This document shows positions 53,792 to 62,374 of a stretch of DNA of 64,000 nucleotides, one piece after another. How positions within the stretch are numbered: the first letter of the stretch is position 1; every line of letters begins with the position of its first letter. This stretch comes from Actinomycetes bacterium. GTDB lineage: Bacteria > Actinomycetota > Actinomycetes > DATJPE01. The stretch is taken from positions 62,001 to 126,000 of the forward strand of contig DATJPE010000029.1 in assembly GCA_035506535.1 (NCBI GenBank), read 5' to 3'. A program made the position numbers and the translations under genes. Under the pieces are notes generated by a model that worked only from the letters and a program-made list of their open reading frames with translations, searched no databases and was not told the origin of the DNA.

Positions 53792-55183
53792 TCATTCGGG
53801 AGCGAAGGTGGCGACCAGCTCGGCCAGAGAGGTCTCGATCTCCTCGCAGAGCCGGTCGAGGTCAGGGACCGCCTCGTAGTCGCCGGTGACACCGATGGCC
53901 AGGTGGCCGTCGTAGGAGACGATCCCGATGCTGATCCGGATTCCCTGACCGATGGGGATGTAAGGGAACATCTCGAGCAGCCGGTGTCCGAGGAGGTAGA
54001 GCGGGTACTGCGGACCAGGGATGTTCGTCGTGACGGTGTTGACCACCCGCTGGCCGACCACGGTCGAGACCCGAGCGCCGAGGACCATCAGGGTGGGCGG
54101 CACGAAGTCGGCCGCGGCGACCATCGACTCGAAGCCGACCGCCATCCCGCTGCTCTTGAGTCGATCGAGCTGGCGGGCGACGGCTCGTAGCCTCTCGGCG
54201 GGGTCGGGCGAGCCGACGGGCAGCTCGGCGAACATGGCGGTCACCTTGTTGCCGAGGCGGCCGTGCTCGTGGGGCTCGCGGATGGAGACGGGGACGAGGG
54301 ACCGGATGACCTCGTGGCCGACGGGCTCTCCGCGCGCCAGCAGGAAGGAGCGGAAGCCGCCTGCCACCGCGGCGAGGACGACGTCGTTGACCGTGCAGCC
54401 CGCTGCGTTCTTCACCGCCTTGACATCGGCCAGGTCCGCTCGGGCCCATCCCCACCGTCGGTGCGGACCGAGCGGACCGTTGAGCACACTCGTCGGCCGG
54501 GCTGCCGTGCGGCCGAGCTGAGCCAGACCGTAGGCCCTGATCGCCCCAGCCCGTGCCGCCCGGAGCGGGGAGCGCCAGACGCCGACGGCGGCGTGGCCGA
54601 GCTCCCCGGGGAGGCGAAGCGACCAGGCGAGGCCGGCCGCGGCCAGCTCGACTCGAGACGGCTCAGCTCGCGCACGCCACGTACTGGGTGGGATCGAGTC
54701 CGATGCGGCGGGGTCGCGGGTGAGCACGATCTCGAGGAGGTCGTTGCCGGAGATTCCGTCGATCATCGCGTGATGGACCTTGCTGATGATGGCCCAGCGA
54801 CCGTCTCGAAGCCCCTCGACGAGCCAGATCTCCCACAGCGGTCGGTCGAGGTCGAGGCGTTGACCCATCACGCGGCCGGCGAGCAGGCGCAGCTGTTCCT
54901 CGCTGCCGGGCTGCGGGATCGCCGTGTGCCGCAGGTGGTAGGCCAGGGAGAAGTGCTGGTCGTCCACCCAGATGGGGCGCGCCACGTCGAGCGGCATCCG
55001 CCGGACCCGTTGCCGGTAGCGCGGCACGGAGTCGAGGCGGAACTCGATGTAGTCGCAGAAGTCCTGGTAGTCGGGGGCAGGACCCTCGAACAGGAGCACC
55101 GAGCCGACGTGCATCGGCTGGGTGTCGTTCTCCAGGTGGAGGAAGCCGGCGTCGAGGGAGCTCAGTCGGTCCGTGGCCGTCAC
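53792..55183 (-). CDS. WS/DGAT-type wax ester/triacylglycerol acyltransferase
   Basis: A 463-residue acyltransferase of the bacterial wax synthase/diacylglycerol acyltransferase group. The catalytic motif HHAMIDG (His137, His138, Asp142) is intact in KVHHAMIDGISG. RLSSLDAGFLHLENDTQPMH and NTVTTNIPGPQYPLYLLG are family blocks. It makes storage lipids from acyl-CoA and an alcohol or diglyceride. The GTG at 55183 overlaps the stop of the preceding hydrolase gene by 4 bp. It is the last gene of a five-gene tandem. Confidence 0.93.
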   Translation of the reverse strand: MTATDRLSSLDAGFLHLENDTQPMHVGSVLLFEGPAPDYQDFCDYIEFRLDSVPRYRQRVRRMPLDVARPIWVDDQHFSLAYHLRHTAIPQPGSEEQLRLLAGRVMGQRLDLDRPLWEIWLVEGLRDGRWAIISKVHHAMIDGISGNDLLEIVLTRDPAASDSIPPSTWRARAEPSRVELAAAGLAWSLRLPGELGHAAVGVWRSPLRAARAGAIRAYGLAQLGRTAARPTSVLNGPLGPHRRWGWARADLADVKAVKNAAGCTVNDVVLAAVAGGFRSFLLARGEPVGHEVIRSLVPVSIREPHEHGRLGNKVTAMFAELPVGSPDPAERLRAVARQLDRLKSSGMAVGFESMVAAADFVPPTLMVLGARVSTVVGQRVVNTVTTNIPGPQYPLYLLGHRLLEMFPYIPIGQGIRISIGIVSYDGHLAIGVTGDYEAVPDLDRLCEEIETSLAELVATFAPE

Positions 55184-56127
55184 CGACGTCGGCCTGACGC
55201 CTTGCCCGCCGGCGCGCACTCGGGGTGGTCGGCGAGGAACTCCAGGATGCGTTCGGCGGTCCACCCGGGCGCCTCCAGCTGAGGCACATGCCCGACGTCA
55301 TGGGCGATCTCGAGCCGCCACGAGGGATTCGCCCGCGCGGCCGATCGGGCGCAGCTGACGGGGACCAGGCGGTCGCGATCGCCGTGCAGCAGCAGGACCG
55401 GTACGTCGATCGCGCGCTGCATCGCGCCGTATCGGCGGCGGTCCGCCAGTACCCAGACCAGAGACCGGGCCGCTGTCAGCAGCTCGGCGTCGACGTCGGG
55501 GTAGGCGCGACGCAGGGCTGCCAGCTCGACGTGCTGGTCGACCACATGCCGGGGAACGCGCGTCGCGTCATAGCAGCACAGACGCAACAAGTCCGTCGCG
55601 GCCACCTCGGCCGACGTGACGCTTCGGTGCCGGGCCAGCAGGGTGCGCCCGATCGCCGGGACCGCGAGTGCGGCGAACGTCGCCGCGACCCACGGGTCGG
55701 GGCGGTTCCGCAGCCCCACGGGCAGCGCGGGGTCGATGAGGACGAGTCCGGTCACCGTGATCGGGCACCTGGCGGCCTGCAGGACGGAGATCAGGCCCCC
55801 CATCGAGTTCCCCACCAGAACGGCCGGCGTGCCGACCACCTCGACGAGGAAGCGGTCGAGGAGGCGCTGGTTCGCCTGGACCGACGTCGACCGCGAACCA
55901 CCAACCGTGTGGCCGAAGCCGGCGAGGTCGAGCGCGAGGACGCGGCAACGCAGCGTGAGCAGGGGGGCCAGAGCCGCCCAGTTGACGAGGGATCCGCCCA
56001 GGCCGTGCACGCACACGAGCACCGGAGCATCCGACGGACCACCGTGGTCGACATAGTGGACGGGGCCGTCCAGATCGGCCCACCGCGACTCCGGACCCGC
56101 CGCCGGGTCTGGGGTGTTCGCACCCAT
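55180..56127 (-). CDS. Alpha/beta-hydrolase-fold protein
   Basis: A 315-residue hydrolase. The oxyanion segment is HGLGGSLVNW (41-50) and the nucleophile elbow is VGNSMGGL with Ser108. The Asp is in LLHGDRDRLVPV, and the His in HDVGHVPQLEAPGW. Coupling to the WS/DGAT gene (4-bp overlap) suggests a lipase or esterase role in neutral-lipid turnover, though the substrate is not visible. It lies 40 bp after the ATP-grasp gene on the same strand. Confidence 0.9.
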   Translation of the reverse strand: MGANTPDPAAGPESRWADLDGPVHYVDHGGPSDAPVLVCVHGLGGSLVNWAALAPLLTLRCRVLALDLAGFGHTVGGSRSTSVQANQRLLDRFLVEVVGTPAVLVGNSMGGLISVLQAARCPITVTGLVLIDPALPVGLRNRPDPWVAATFAALAVPAIGRTLLARHRSVTSAEVAATDLLRLCCYDATRVPRHVVDQHVELAALRRAYPDVDAELLTAARSLVWVLADRRRYGAMQRAIDVPVLLLHGDRDRLVPVSCARSAARANPSWRLEIAHDVGHVPQLEAPGWTAERILEFLADHPECAPAGKASGRRR

Positions 56128-56167
56128 GCTCGAACGCTACCTTGGCGCCGGCCGGGGCCGTCCGGAC

Positions 56168-57442
56168 TCACCGTGTGGCGAGCCGTCCCTCCTCGTCCCG
56201 GCACCAGAGGGCGAGCAGCCCGCGGAAGTGGTCGACGAACCGGTCGCGCTCGTGCGCGGGAAAGGTGGACGTGACGGTGTCGACGATCACCCGGTCCATC
56301 TCCGGCCCCAAGAACCACTCGAGGGCCACCGCGTCGAAGGTGCGCAGCCGCGAGTCGCACCAGTCGACGTAGTGCTCGGTCTCGAAGTAGTCGTCGGCCA
56401 GCCGCCGGTAGTGCACGAGCTTGTCGTCGTAGCTCAGGTCGTCGCGGTCGGCGACCTCGAAGTAGGCGCGCGTGTCGAGGTCGATCTCGTGGCGCCGGCC
56501 GGTCACCAGGCAGTACGTCGTCCACTTCACCAGGGCCTTGATCGCCCAGGGGAAGTAGTAGTGCAGCGAGGTGATCGCGATATCAGGGCAGGCGTTGGCA
56601 TAGTCGATCGGGTAGACCTGGTCGCGGCCGCCGTCCGCGCCGAAGGCGACGAGCATCTCGCAGGAGTTGAACTCCCATCGGAAGAAGGCGTTCACCGTCC
56701 GGTTGATGGTCACGCACTCCTCTCCCGCCGCGGGCGTCAGGAAGGAGTGGTCGACGGCGTAGCGGGCGTGCATCGGCTCGTCCGGGCGAAACCGCATGAC
56801 CATCGTCTCGGGTCCGATCGACAGCGCCCGCGCGAACACGTCATGCGGCATCGATGCCTGGAGGTGCATGAGCATCTCACCGGAGTCGTCGTAGGCCCGG
56901 CGCAGCATCTCGGGGTTCTCGATCCTCGAGACCCCGCGCCACCCGCCGCCGTCGAACGGCTTCATGTACAGGGGGTATCCCAGCGGCTCAGCGACCGCGG
57001 TGAGGTCGAACGGGCGGTTGTACCGCTCGGCGGTGTAGGCCCAGCGTGCGTTGTCGACGGGATTCTTGTAGGGCACGAGGACCGTCTCCGGGATCTTGAG
57101 CCCCAGTCGCATCATCGCGCAGTACGCCGAGTGCTTCTCCATGGACTGGAACGTGAACGGGCTGTTGAGGAGGTAGACGTCGTCCATCAGCGCGACCTTC
57201 TTCAGCCACTCACGGGGCACGTAGTACCAGTAGGCGAGCCGGTCGATCACGAGGGCGTGCCTGGGCCTGTCCCGCAGCGAGAACGGTTCGATCGTCACCC
57301 GCTCGGTGTCCATGGTGTGGCTGACGCCGTGCGCGTCCGTGACCGGTCCGAGAGCCCGTACGAGCGCCTCCAGAGCCACTGGCCAGTCGTTCTCCGTCCC
57401 GAGCAGGAGCCCCACGAGGTGAGTCCGGGCGGCGTGGTCCAC
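56168..57442 (-). CDS. ATP-grasp-like protein of unknown product
   Basis: A 424-residue protein resembling ATP-grasp ligases. NSPFTFQSMEKHSAYCAMM and LGLKIPETVLVPYK mark the pre-ATP-grasp part, YPLYMKPFDGGGWRGVSRI looks like the ATP-binding Lys and glycine-rich loop, and VYPIDYANACPDIAI is where metal-binding residues would be. ATP-grasp enzymes ligate a carboxylate to an amine or thiol through an acyl-phosphate. I recognise no named subfamily. GTG at 57442 follows AAGGGGG. It is 18 bp after the esterase gene and precedes the alpha/beta hydrolase, so it is part of the tandem. Confidence 0.7.
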   Translation of the reverse strand: MDHAARTHLVGLLLGTENDWPVALEALVRALGPVTDAHGVSHTMDTERVTIEPFSLRDRPRHALVIDRLAYWYYVPREWLKKVALMDDVYLLNSPFTFQSMEKHSAYCAMMRLGLKIPETVLVPYKNPVDNARWAYTAERYNRPFDLTAVAEPLGYPLYMKPFDGGGWRGVSRIENPEMLRRAYDDSGEMLMHLQASMPHDVFARALSIGPETMVMRFRPDEPMHARYAVDHSFLTPAAGEECVTINRTVNAFFRWEFNSCEMLVAFGADGGRDQVYPIDYANACPDIAITSLHYYFPWAIKALVKWTTYCLVTGRRHEIDLDTRAYFEVADRDDLSYDDKLVHYRRLADDYFETEHYVDWCDSRLRTFDAVALEWFLGPEMDRVIVDTVTSTFPAHERDRFVDHFRGLLALWCRDEEGRLATR

Positions 57443-57460
57443 GATGTCCCCCTTCTGGCG

Positions 57461-58210
57461 TCAGTACGCCGCTTCGCCGAGGTGCTTGGCCGCCATCCGG
57501 GCCCAGGACGGCCAGTCGTGGGGTGTGTCCTCGCCCCACACGTCGACGGCGTGCGGAATCCCTCTCGCTCGGAGCAGGGCGCCCAGCGAGAGCGTTGACG
57601 GGAGGGCTCTCGTCGGGTTCTCCTCCCACGCGCCGCGGCCGACGCACAGCTGGACGAAGACGGATCGTCGCAGCCAGTCCAGGTGGTCGCCCTGCATGTG
57701 CTCCAGGTACATGAACGGGGCGTTGAAGTACAGTGCGTCGCCGCGCTCTCCCCAGCCGTTCCACGACGTCGGGTCGTAGTTGCCCGACATCCCCAGGACG
57801 CGGGGGAACAGGTCGGCCCGGCGCAGCGCCGTGTTGACCGCGTGGAAGGCGCCGAGGCTGGGTCCTGCCGTCGTGATCGCGACCCGTCCCCCGCAGTCGC
57901 CGTGGATCGCCGGGGCGACCCGGTCGGTGATCCAGGCGTGGTAGCCCTCGTGCCGGCGCGCCCGCTCCTCGAGGCACACCGAGTGGTCCGACCAGGTGCT
58001 GTGATCGATGGAGTCGACCGCGTACAGCTTCAGGCGGCCGGCGTCGATCGGTTCGGCGAGGGCGTGCACGATGCCGCGGTTCTCGAGGTCGGATGCGCTT
58101 CCTCCCTCCGCGGGGAAGAAGAGCACAGGGGTGCCCCAGTGGCCGTAGGCGATGACCCGACCTGCGCCGACCGGCCACTCAGCCTCGAGGGTCCAGACGT
58201 CGCGGCGCAT
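57461..58210 (-). CDS. Putative esterase (D-family/YbbA-like)
   Basis: A 249-residue alpha/beta esterase. The nucleophile elbow is GPSLGAFHA, WSDHSVCLEERARRHEGYHAW is conserved in esterase-D/YbbA-like proteins, and the terminal HDWPSW provides the probable catalytic His. The GVxDVWGEDTPHDW ending is typical. No signal peptide. It sits between the Fes-like gene (60 bp upstream) and the ATP-grasp gene (18 bp downstream), so a common pathway is likely. Confidence 0.82.
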   Translation of the reverse strand: MRRDVWTLEAEWPVGAGRVIAYGHWGTPVLFFPAEGGSASDLENRGIVHALAEPIDAGRLKLYAVDSIDHSTWSDHSVCLEERARRHEGYHAWITDRVAPAIHGDCGGRVAITTAGPSLGAFHAVNTALRRADLFPRVLGMSGNYDPTSWNGWGERGDALYFNAPFMYLEHMQGDHLDWLRRSVFVQLCVGRGAWEENPTRALPSTLSLGALLRARGIPHAVDVWGEDTPHDWPSWARMAAKHLGEAAY

Positions 58211-58270
58211 GGGCGAAGTGTGCCCCGCCGAGAGACGACGCGTTCGGTTCTGGCGGAACCTCGAACCGTC

Positions 58271-59362
58271 TCAGGTCGTCGCGTGCTCCTTCCAGCACCG
58301 CGCGAGGAGCTCACCCAGGGTCGGATGCAGCAGGTCGCGCCAGGCGGTGTGGTTGTGCCCGTCCCGTCCGGTCGTGAGGGCGGCGTCCACGCCCAGGGAA
58401 ACCAGGCGCCGGGCCAGCGCGTGGTTGTTCTCGAGGTTCTCCTCGCCGGCACCCGCGGTGAGCCGGACCACCACGCCCGTCAGGGGGGACGGGTCGGCGT
58501 GCAACGCCGCGGTGGCCGTCACCACCTCGCCATAGTGCGGCCATCGCGCCTCGTGCGCGTCGAACTGCGGCAGGAAGAACGACCCGGACTGAGCCAGCAG
58601 ACCCGCGAACGTCCCCGGGTACGTCGCCGCCGCGTGGGCCAGCGCCAGCCCGCCCAGGCTCGCGCCGAGGCCCACCAGCGGCCCCTCGGTGGCCGCGGCC
58701 GCACGAGCTCGGGGCAGCGCCTGTTCCACCAGCGCCTGCGTGTACACGGGCGACGCGGCGTAGGAACGGTCCCGGTCGACCGGCGCCAGGGAGAGGACCC
58801 GGCAGCGCAGGGCCGCGTCGATGTGGCCCAGCCAGTCCAGGTAGTCGAGCAGCCGAGCCAGCCGGACGTACTCGGGGCCGTCGTGGACGACGAGAAGTGG
58901 CAGTTCCTGGTCCGGCCCGACCCCCTCCGGGCTCAACAGGTCCCCCGTCACCTCCAGCTCCGCGACCGGGGAGCCTGCCGCGACGGGGCGGGCGACCCAG
59001 GGCTGCGTCGTCGAGACGAGCCAGTCCGGCGCGCGGTATCCCGGCAGCTCGAGCACCGAGTGCGCGCCGAGCACCCCGTCGACCCGTCGCGGGTTGGCGG
59101 GGTCCAGCAGCAGAGCCTCGTGACCGTCGGCGGAGCGTACGACGAACAGGTACTCGATGCGGTCCACCGGTGGCGCGGGGATCCGCGCGACCCAGTGCCC
59201 GCGCACGCGACGGAACCGGGGATCGTCGCCGAAGTCGCGCAGGTGGTACCAGACCCGTTCGGCCCGGTCCCCGAGCTCATCGGTCGCGACGAAGCAGACC
59301 TCGCCGGTCCGCGGGTCGAGGGAGGGCCCCGGCCCGAGCAGCTGGCCGGGGCCGAGGTCCAT
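58271..59362 (-). CDS. Enterochelin-esterase-like protein (Fes/IroE type)
   Basis: A 363-residue protein. The N-terminal immunoglobulin-like domain (VWYHLRDFGDD to about 120) resembles that of enterochelin esterases. The hydrolase domain has GLGASLGGLALAHAAATYPG as the nucleophile elbow and DGHNHTAWRDLLHPTLGELL with the His. Fes-type enzymes cleave catecholate siderophore esters, but no siderophore genes or iron transporters are nearby, so another ester substrate is likely. It begins at ATG 59362 and is the first gene of the five-gene minus-strand tandem. Confidence 0.82.
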   Translation of the reverse strand: MDLGPGQLLGPGPSLDPRTGEVCFVATDELGDRAERVWYHLRDFGDDPRFRRVRGHWVARIPAPPVDRIEYLFVVRSADGHEALLLDPANPRRVDGVLGAHSVLELPGYRAPDWLVSTTQPWVARPVAAGSPVAELEVTGDLLSPEGVGPDQELPLLVVHDGPEYVRLARLLDYLDWLGHIDAALRCRVLSLAPVDRDRSYAASPVYTQALVEQALPRARAAAATEGPLVGLGASLGGLALAHAAATYPGTFAGLLAQSGSFFLPQFDAHEARWPHYGEVVTATAALHADPSPLTGVVVRLTAGAGEENLENNHALARRLVSLGVDAALTTGRDGHNHTAWRDLLHPTLGELLARCWKEHATT

Positions 59363-59484
59363 GGTGGGCCACCCTAGGCGAGGCTCAGGGCGCCCACTCG
59401 CTGTCCCGACCGAGCTGTCGGGCAAGCGTGCCAGGGTGTCCCCCGTGACGGCGCACGTCGTCGCAGGGACAGGAGGTCGTGCCC

Positions 59485-60054
59485 ATGCCCGCCATGCCCG
59501 GACCCGTCGCCGACGAGCGCGATGGCCTGCTCAGCTACCTCGCCCAGCAACGCCGGATGCTCCGGCTGACCGCCTTCGGGCTCACCGACGAGCAGGCGCG
59601 AGCGACCCCGAGTGCCAGCACGCTCAGCGTCGGCGGCCTCATCAAGCACTGCGGCCAGGCGGAGCGCACCTGGATGCAGACCGTGCAGGGGCTGCCGCGC
59701 AACGCCGACCCCGGGCAGTACGCCGCGAGCTTCGTCATGCGCCCCGAGGAGACCCTGGACGGCATCCTCGCCGGCTACGACGACGCCACCGTCCACACCG
59801 ACGAGGTGATCGCCGCATTCGACGACCTGGGTGCGCCGGTGCCCGTGCCCAAGGGCGTCCCCTGGCTGCCACAGGACATCGAGGCGTGGTCCATCCGGTG
59901 GGTCCTCCTGCACCTCATCGAGGAGACGGCGCGCCACGCTGGCCATGCTGACATCGTGCGGGAGAGCGTCGACGGGGCTACCTGGTTCCCCCTGCTGGCC
60001 GCCGCGGAGGGTTGGCCCGAGACGCCGTGGGTCAAGCCCTGGCGAGCCGACTGA
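59485..60054 (+). CDS. DinB-family protein (DUF664 type)
   Basis: A 189-residue four-helix DinB-like protein. VGGLIKHCGQAERTWM, WSIRWVLLHLIEETARHAGHADIVRE and the start DERDGLLSYLAQQRRM carry the three metal-binding His of the family. Many actinobacterial members use mycothiol or other thiols. The ATG at 59485 is preferred (AGGAGG at 59471-59476, 8-nt spacing); a GTG lies two codons earlier. It is divergent from the Fes-like gene, with 122 bp between starts. Confidence 0.88.
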   Translation: MPAMPGPVADERDGLLSYLAQQRRMLRLTAFGLTDEQARATPSASTLSVGGLIKHCGQAERTWMQTVQGLPRNADPGQYAASFVMRPEETLDGILAGYDDATVHTDEVIAAFDDLGAPVPVPKGVPWLPQDIEAWSIRWVLLHLIEETARHAGHADIVRESVDGATWFPLLAAAEGWPETPWVKPWRAD

Positions 60055-60085
60055 GCGCCCGTCCGCGTGCGCCGGGGACGGGCGC
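60055..60085. terminator. Hairpin between convergent DinB and Ldt genes
   Basis: GCGCCCGTCC (60055-60064) starts immediately after the DinB stop and pairs with GGACGGGCGC (60076-60085) around an 11-nt loop. It lies between converging genes, 5 bp from the Ldt stop. Confidence 0.65.
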
Positions 60086-60090
60086 CCGGT

Positions 60091-61377
60091 TCAGCCCTTC
60101 AGCGTGCTCGTGGTGACGGGCTTGCCCAGCGCCGATCCCTTGACCCACTGCGTCCAGGTCGAGTTCCAGTCGGTCATGCCCGGATCGCCCTTGCGGATCA
60201 GGTCCGCGGGGTCCCGGCCCGTGTTGGTCACCACGACCAGGTCGCCGTACTGGGCGATGTTGTAGTAGGCCTCACCGCGGGCGGTGCTGAGGTTGATGCA
60301 GCCGTGGGAGACGTTCGCGACGCCTTGGTGGGCCACTGACCACGGCGCCGCGTGGATGAAGGTGCCCGACCAGGTCAGCCGGGTGTCCCACAGGACCGTG
60401 AGGTCGTAGTAGTTCGGGTTCGTCTTGTCACAGGTGATGTGCGCGCTGCAGGAGGTCATCTGGATCGTCGGGGTCTTCGACAGCACGATGTACCTGCCGC
60501 TACGGGTCGCGAACTGCGGACGGCCGAGGCTGGTGGGCCACACGTACGTCTTCTTGCCGTTGACGTAGACCGTGAGCTTGTGGGTCTTGCCGTTCACTCG
60601 GGTCAGGTGTGCGTCCCCCACGTGGAAGGTGATGACGGTGTCCTTGGCCCCGTAGCGGGTGTGGTTCATCCGCACGCCGTCGAGGTCGGCGGTCAGGCGC
60701 ACCTTGATGTGCCTCGGCCAGGAGAACTTCGGGCGGAAGTGGACCTCGGAGCTGTTGATCCAGTGCCAGGCCCCGACGACCGGCTTCGACGAGGCCACGT
60801 GGAGGGCTTGCTCGACGCTGGCCTTGCGGGTGACCGAGTTCGAGAAGCGGATGACGATCGGAGCGTTGACCCCGACCGTCCAGTTCCCGGAGGGGGTGAC
60901 GGAGTAGCCCATCTGCGCGCTCGGCGGCCGTTGGGTGATCCGGACGCTGGCCGTGAGGTTCCTGGTGGAGCCGCCCGAGGCCGTGGCCACCACCGCGACG
61001 TCGTAGAGGCTGCCGGCCACCGGCAGGACACTGCTCTTCCAGGTGACGCCGTCGGTCTTGATGCTTCCTGGCAGCGTGTGGCGCGTCCCGTGCTGGCGGA
61101 CCTGCACCGTGGTCAGCTTCGCGCCGCTCACCTTCACCGTGAGCGCATGGCTCCATGACTGGACCTTCGCGACCACCAGGTGGGGGTCGCCCGCGGTGGT
61201 CGTCGTCGCCGAGACGCCGGCCGTCGAGGAGTGCGTGGACGAGACGGGGCTGGATGCCGAGGAGGTGCCGGCGGCCACCGTGGTGACGTCGCTGTGCGAG
61301 CTGGAGCAGCCCGTCAGGGCGAGCGTGACGACGGTCGCGGCGACCAGCATGCCTGCGCGGGGAAGGCGGTCAAGCAT
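60091..61377 (-). CDS. L,D-transpeptidase lipoprotein (LdtMt2-like)
   Basis: A 428-residue peptidoglycan cross-linking enzyme. The signal peptide ends with the lipobox LTGC (Cys24), followed by a Ser/Thr-rich linker. An Ig-like domain and the bridging region (PVVGAWHWINSSEVHFRPK) precede the YkuD domain, with His358 and Cys360 in VSHGCINLS. It forms 3-3 cross-links at the outer face of the membrane. The 166-bp gap upstream of its start shows no other gene or clear promoter. Confidence 0.94.
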   Translation of the reverse strand: MLDRLPRAGMLVAATVVTLALTGCSSSHSDVTTVAAGTSSASSPVSSTHSSTAGVSATTTTAGDPHLVVAKVQSWSHALTVKVSGAKLTTVQVRQHGTRHTLPGSIKTDGVTWKSSVLPVAGSLYDVAVVATASGGSTRNLTASVRITQRPPSAQMGYSVTPSGNWTVGVNAPIVIRFSNSVTRKASVEQALHVASSKPVVGAWHWINSSEVHFRPKFSWPRHIKVRLTADLDGVRMNHTRYGAKDTVITFHVGDAHLTRVNGKTHKLTVYVNGKKTYVWPTSLGRPQFATRSGRYIVLSKTPTIQMTSCSAHITCDKTNPNYYDLTVLWDTRLTWSGTFIHAAPWSVAHQGVANVSHGCINLSTARGEAYYNIAQYGDLVVVTNTGRDPADLIRKGDPGMTDWNSTWTQWVKGSALGKPVTTSTLKG

Positions 61378-61543
61378 CGGTACCTCTCGGGGCCGGGCGA
61401 AACGAGGGGGACGTCCAGCGTAAGCGTCCCACCCGGGAACGGCCCCCTTGCCCGTCCCGGTGTGTCCCCACCAGTCTGCGACCTGACTCGCTCTCGGGCC
61501 ACCCCAGGGGCGGGAATTGACGGTCCTCGGCCGATCGGGGTGC

Positions 61544-62374
61544 TCAGCGCGCCAGGCGGCTCAGCAGCCTGGAGGAGGCGAGGACGCCCAGGACCGCGGC
61601 GACGAGCAGGACGGCGTAGTCGAGCGCCAGACTCGTCGGCGTCCCGATGAGCAGCCCGCGAAGGGCGCCCACCTCGTAGCTCAGCGGGTTGATCCGCGCC
61701 AGACCGCGCAGCCAGGCCGGCATCAGCGCGATGGGGTAGAGGGCGTTGGACGCGAAGAACAACGGCATCGTGATGGCCTGACCGATACCCATGAGCCGGT
61801 CCCTCGTCATGACCAGTCCTGCGATCGTCATCGACAGGCAGGCGAAGAAGACCGTACCGAGCGCGACGGCGACGGCCGCCCCGAGGAGCTTCAACGGGTT
61901 GAGCGTGAAGACGACCCCGAGCAGGGCGGACACGACCAGCACGACCACGACCTGCGCGAGGGCGCGCACCGTCGCGGCGAAGGACTTGCCTGCGACGAGT
62001 GCGACGCGCGGCGTCGGGGTCACGAGCAGCTTGGCGAGGATCCCCGCATCGCGCTCCCAGATGATCTGGATGCCGTAGAAGATCGCGACGAACATCCCCG
62101 ACTGGGCGATGATCCCCGGCGCCAGGTAGTCCAGGTAGTTCACCTGGCCGGTGGGGATCGCGTGCAGGCGACTGAAGGTCTGGCCGAAGATCACCAGCCA
62201 GAGGACCGGCTGGATGGAGCGGGTGAGCAGCTCGCTCGGGTCGTGCCGCAGCTTCTGCAGCTCGACCAGGCAGAAGGTGACCAGTCGTGACGGCCCGGTC
62301 CGCCAGGACCTGAGCCGGTCCGCCGGAAGCCGGTCAGCCGACGCGGCGCGCGGTGCGGCGGGTACTGCGGACAC
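61544..62374 (-). CDS. ABC-2-type exporter permease
   Basis: A 276-residue permease with six membrane helices, of the DrrB/ABC-2 type. The N terminus is cytoplasmic, PVLWLVIFGQTFSRL begins the first helix and the PLSYEVGALRGLL segment is the family block. Its start (GTG at 62374) lies 41 bp inside the ATPase gene; a later start is possible. It works with the ATPase encoded immediately upstream. The cargo is unknown, drugs or lipids being typical. Confidence 0.9.
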   Translation of the reverse strand: MSAVPAAPRAASADRLPADRLRSWRTGPSRLVTFCLVELQKLRHDPSELLTRSIQPVLWLVIFGQTFSRLHAIPTGQVNYLDYLAPGIIAQSGMFVAIFYGIQIIWERDAGILAKLLVTPTPRVALVAGKSFAATVRALAQVVVVLVVSALLGVVFTLNPLKLLGAAVAVALGTVFFACLSMTIAGLVMTRDRLMGIGQAITMPLFFASNALYPIALMPAWLRGLARINPLSYEVGALRGLLIGTPTSLALDYAVLLVAAVLGVLASSRLLSRLAR

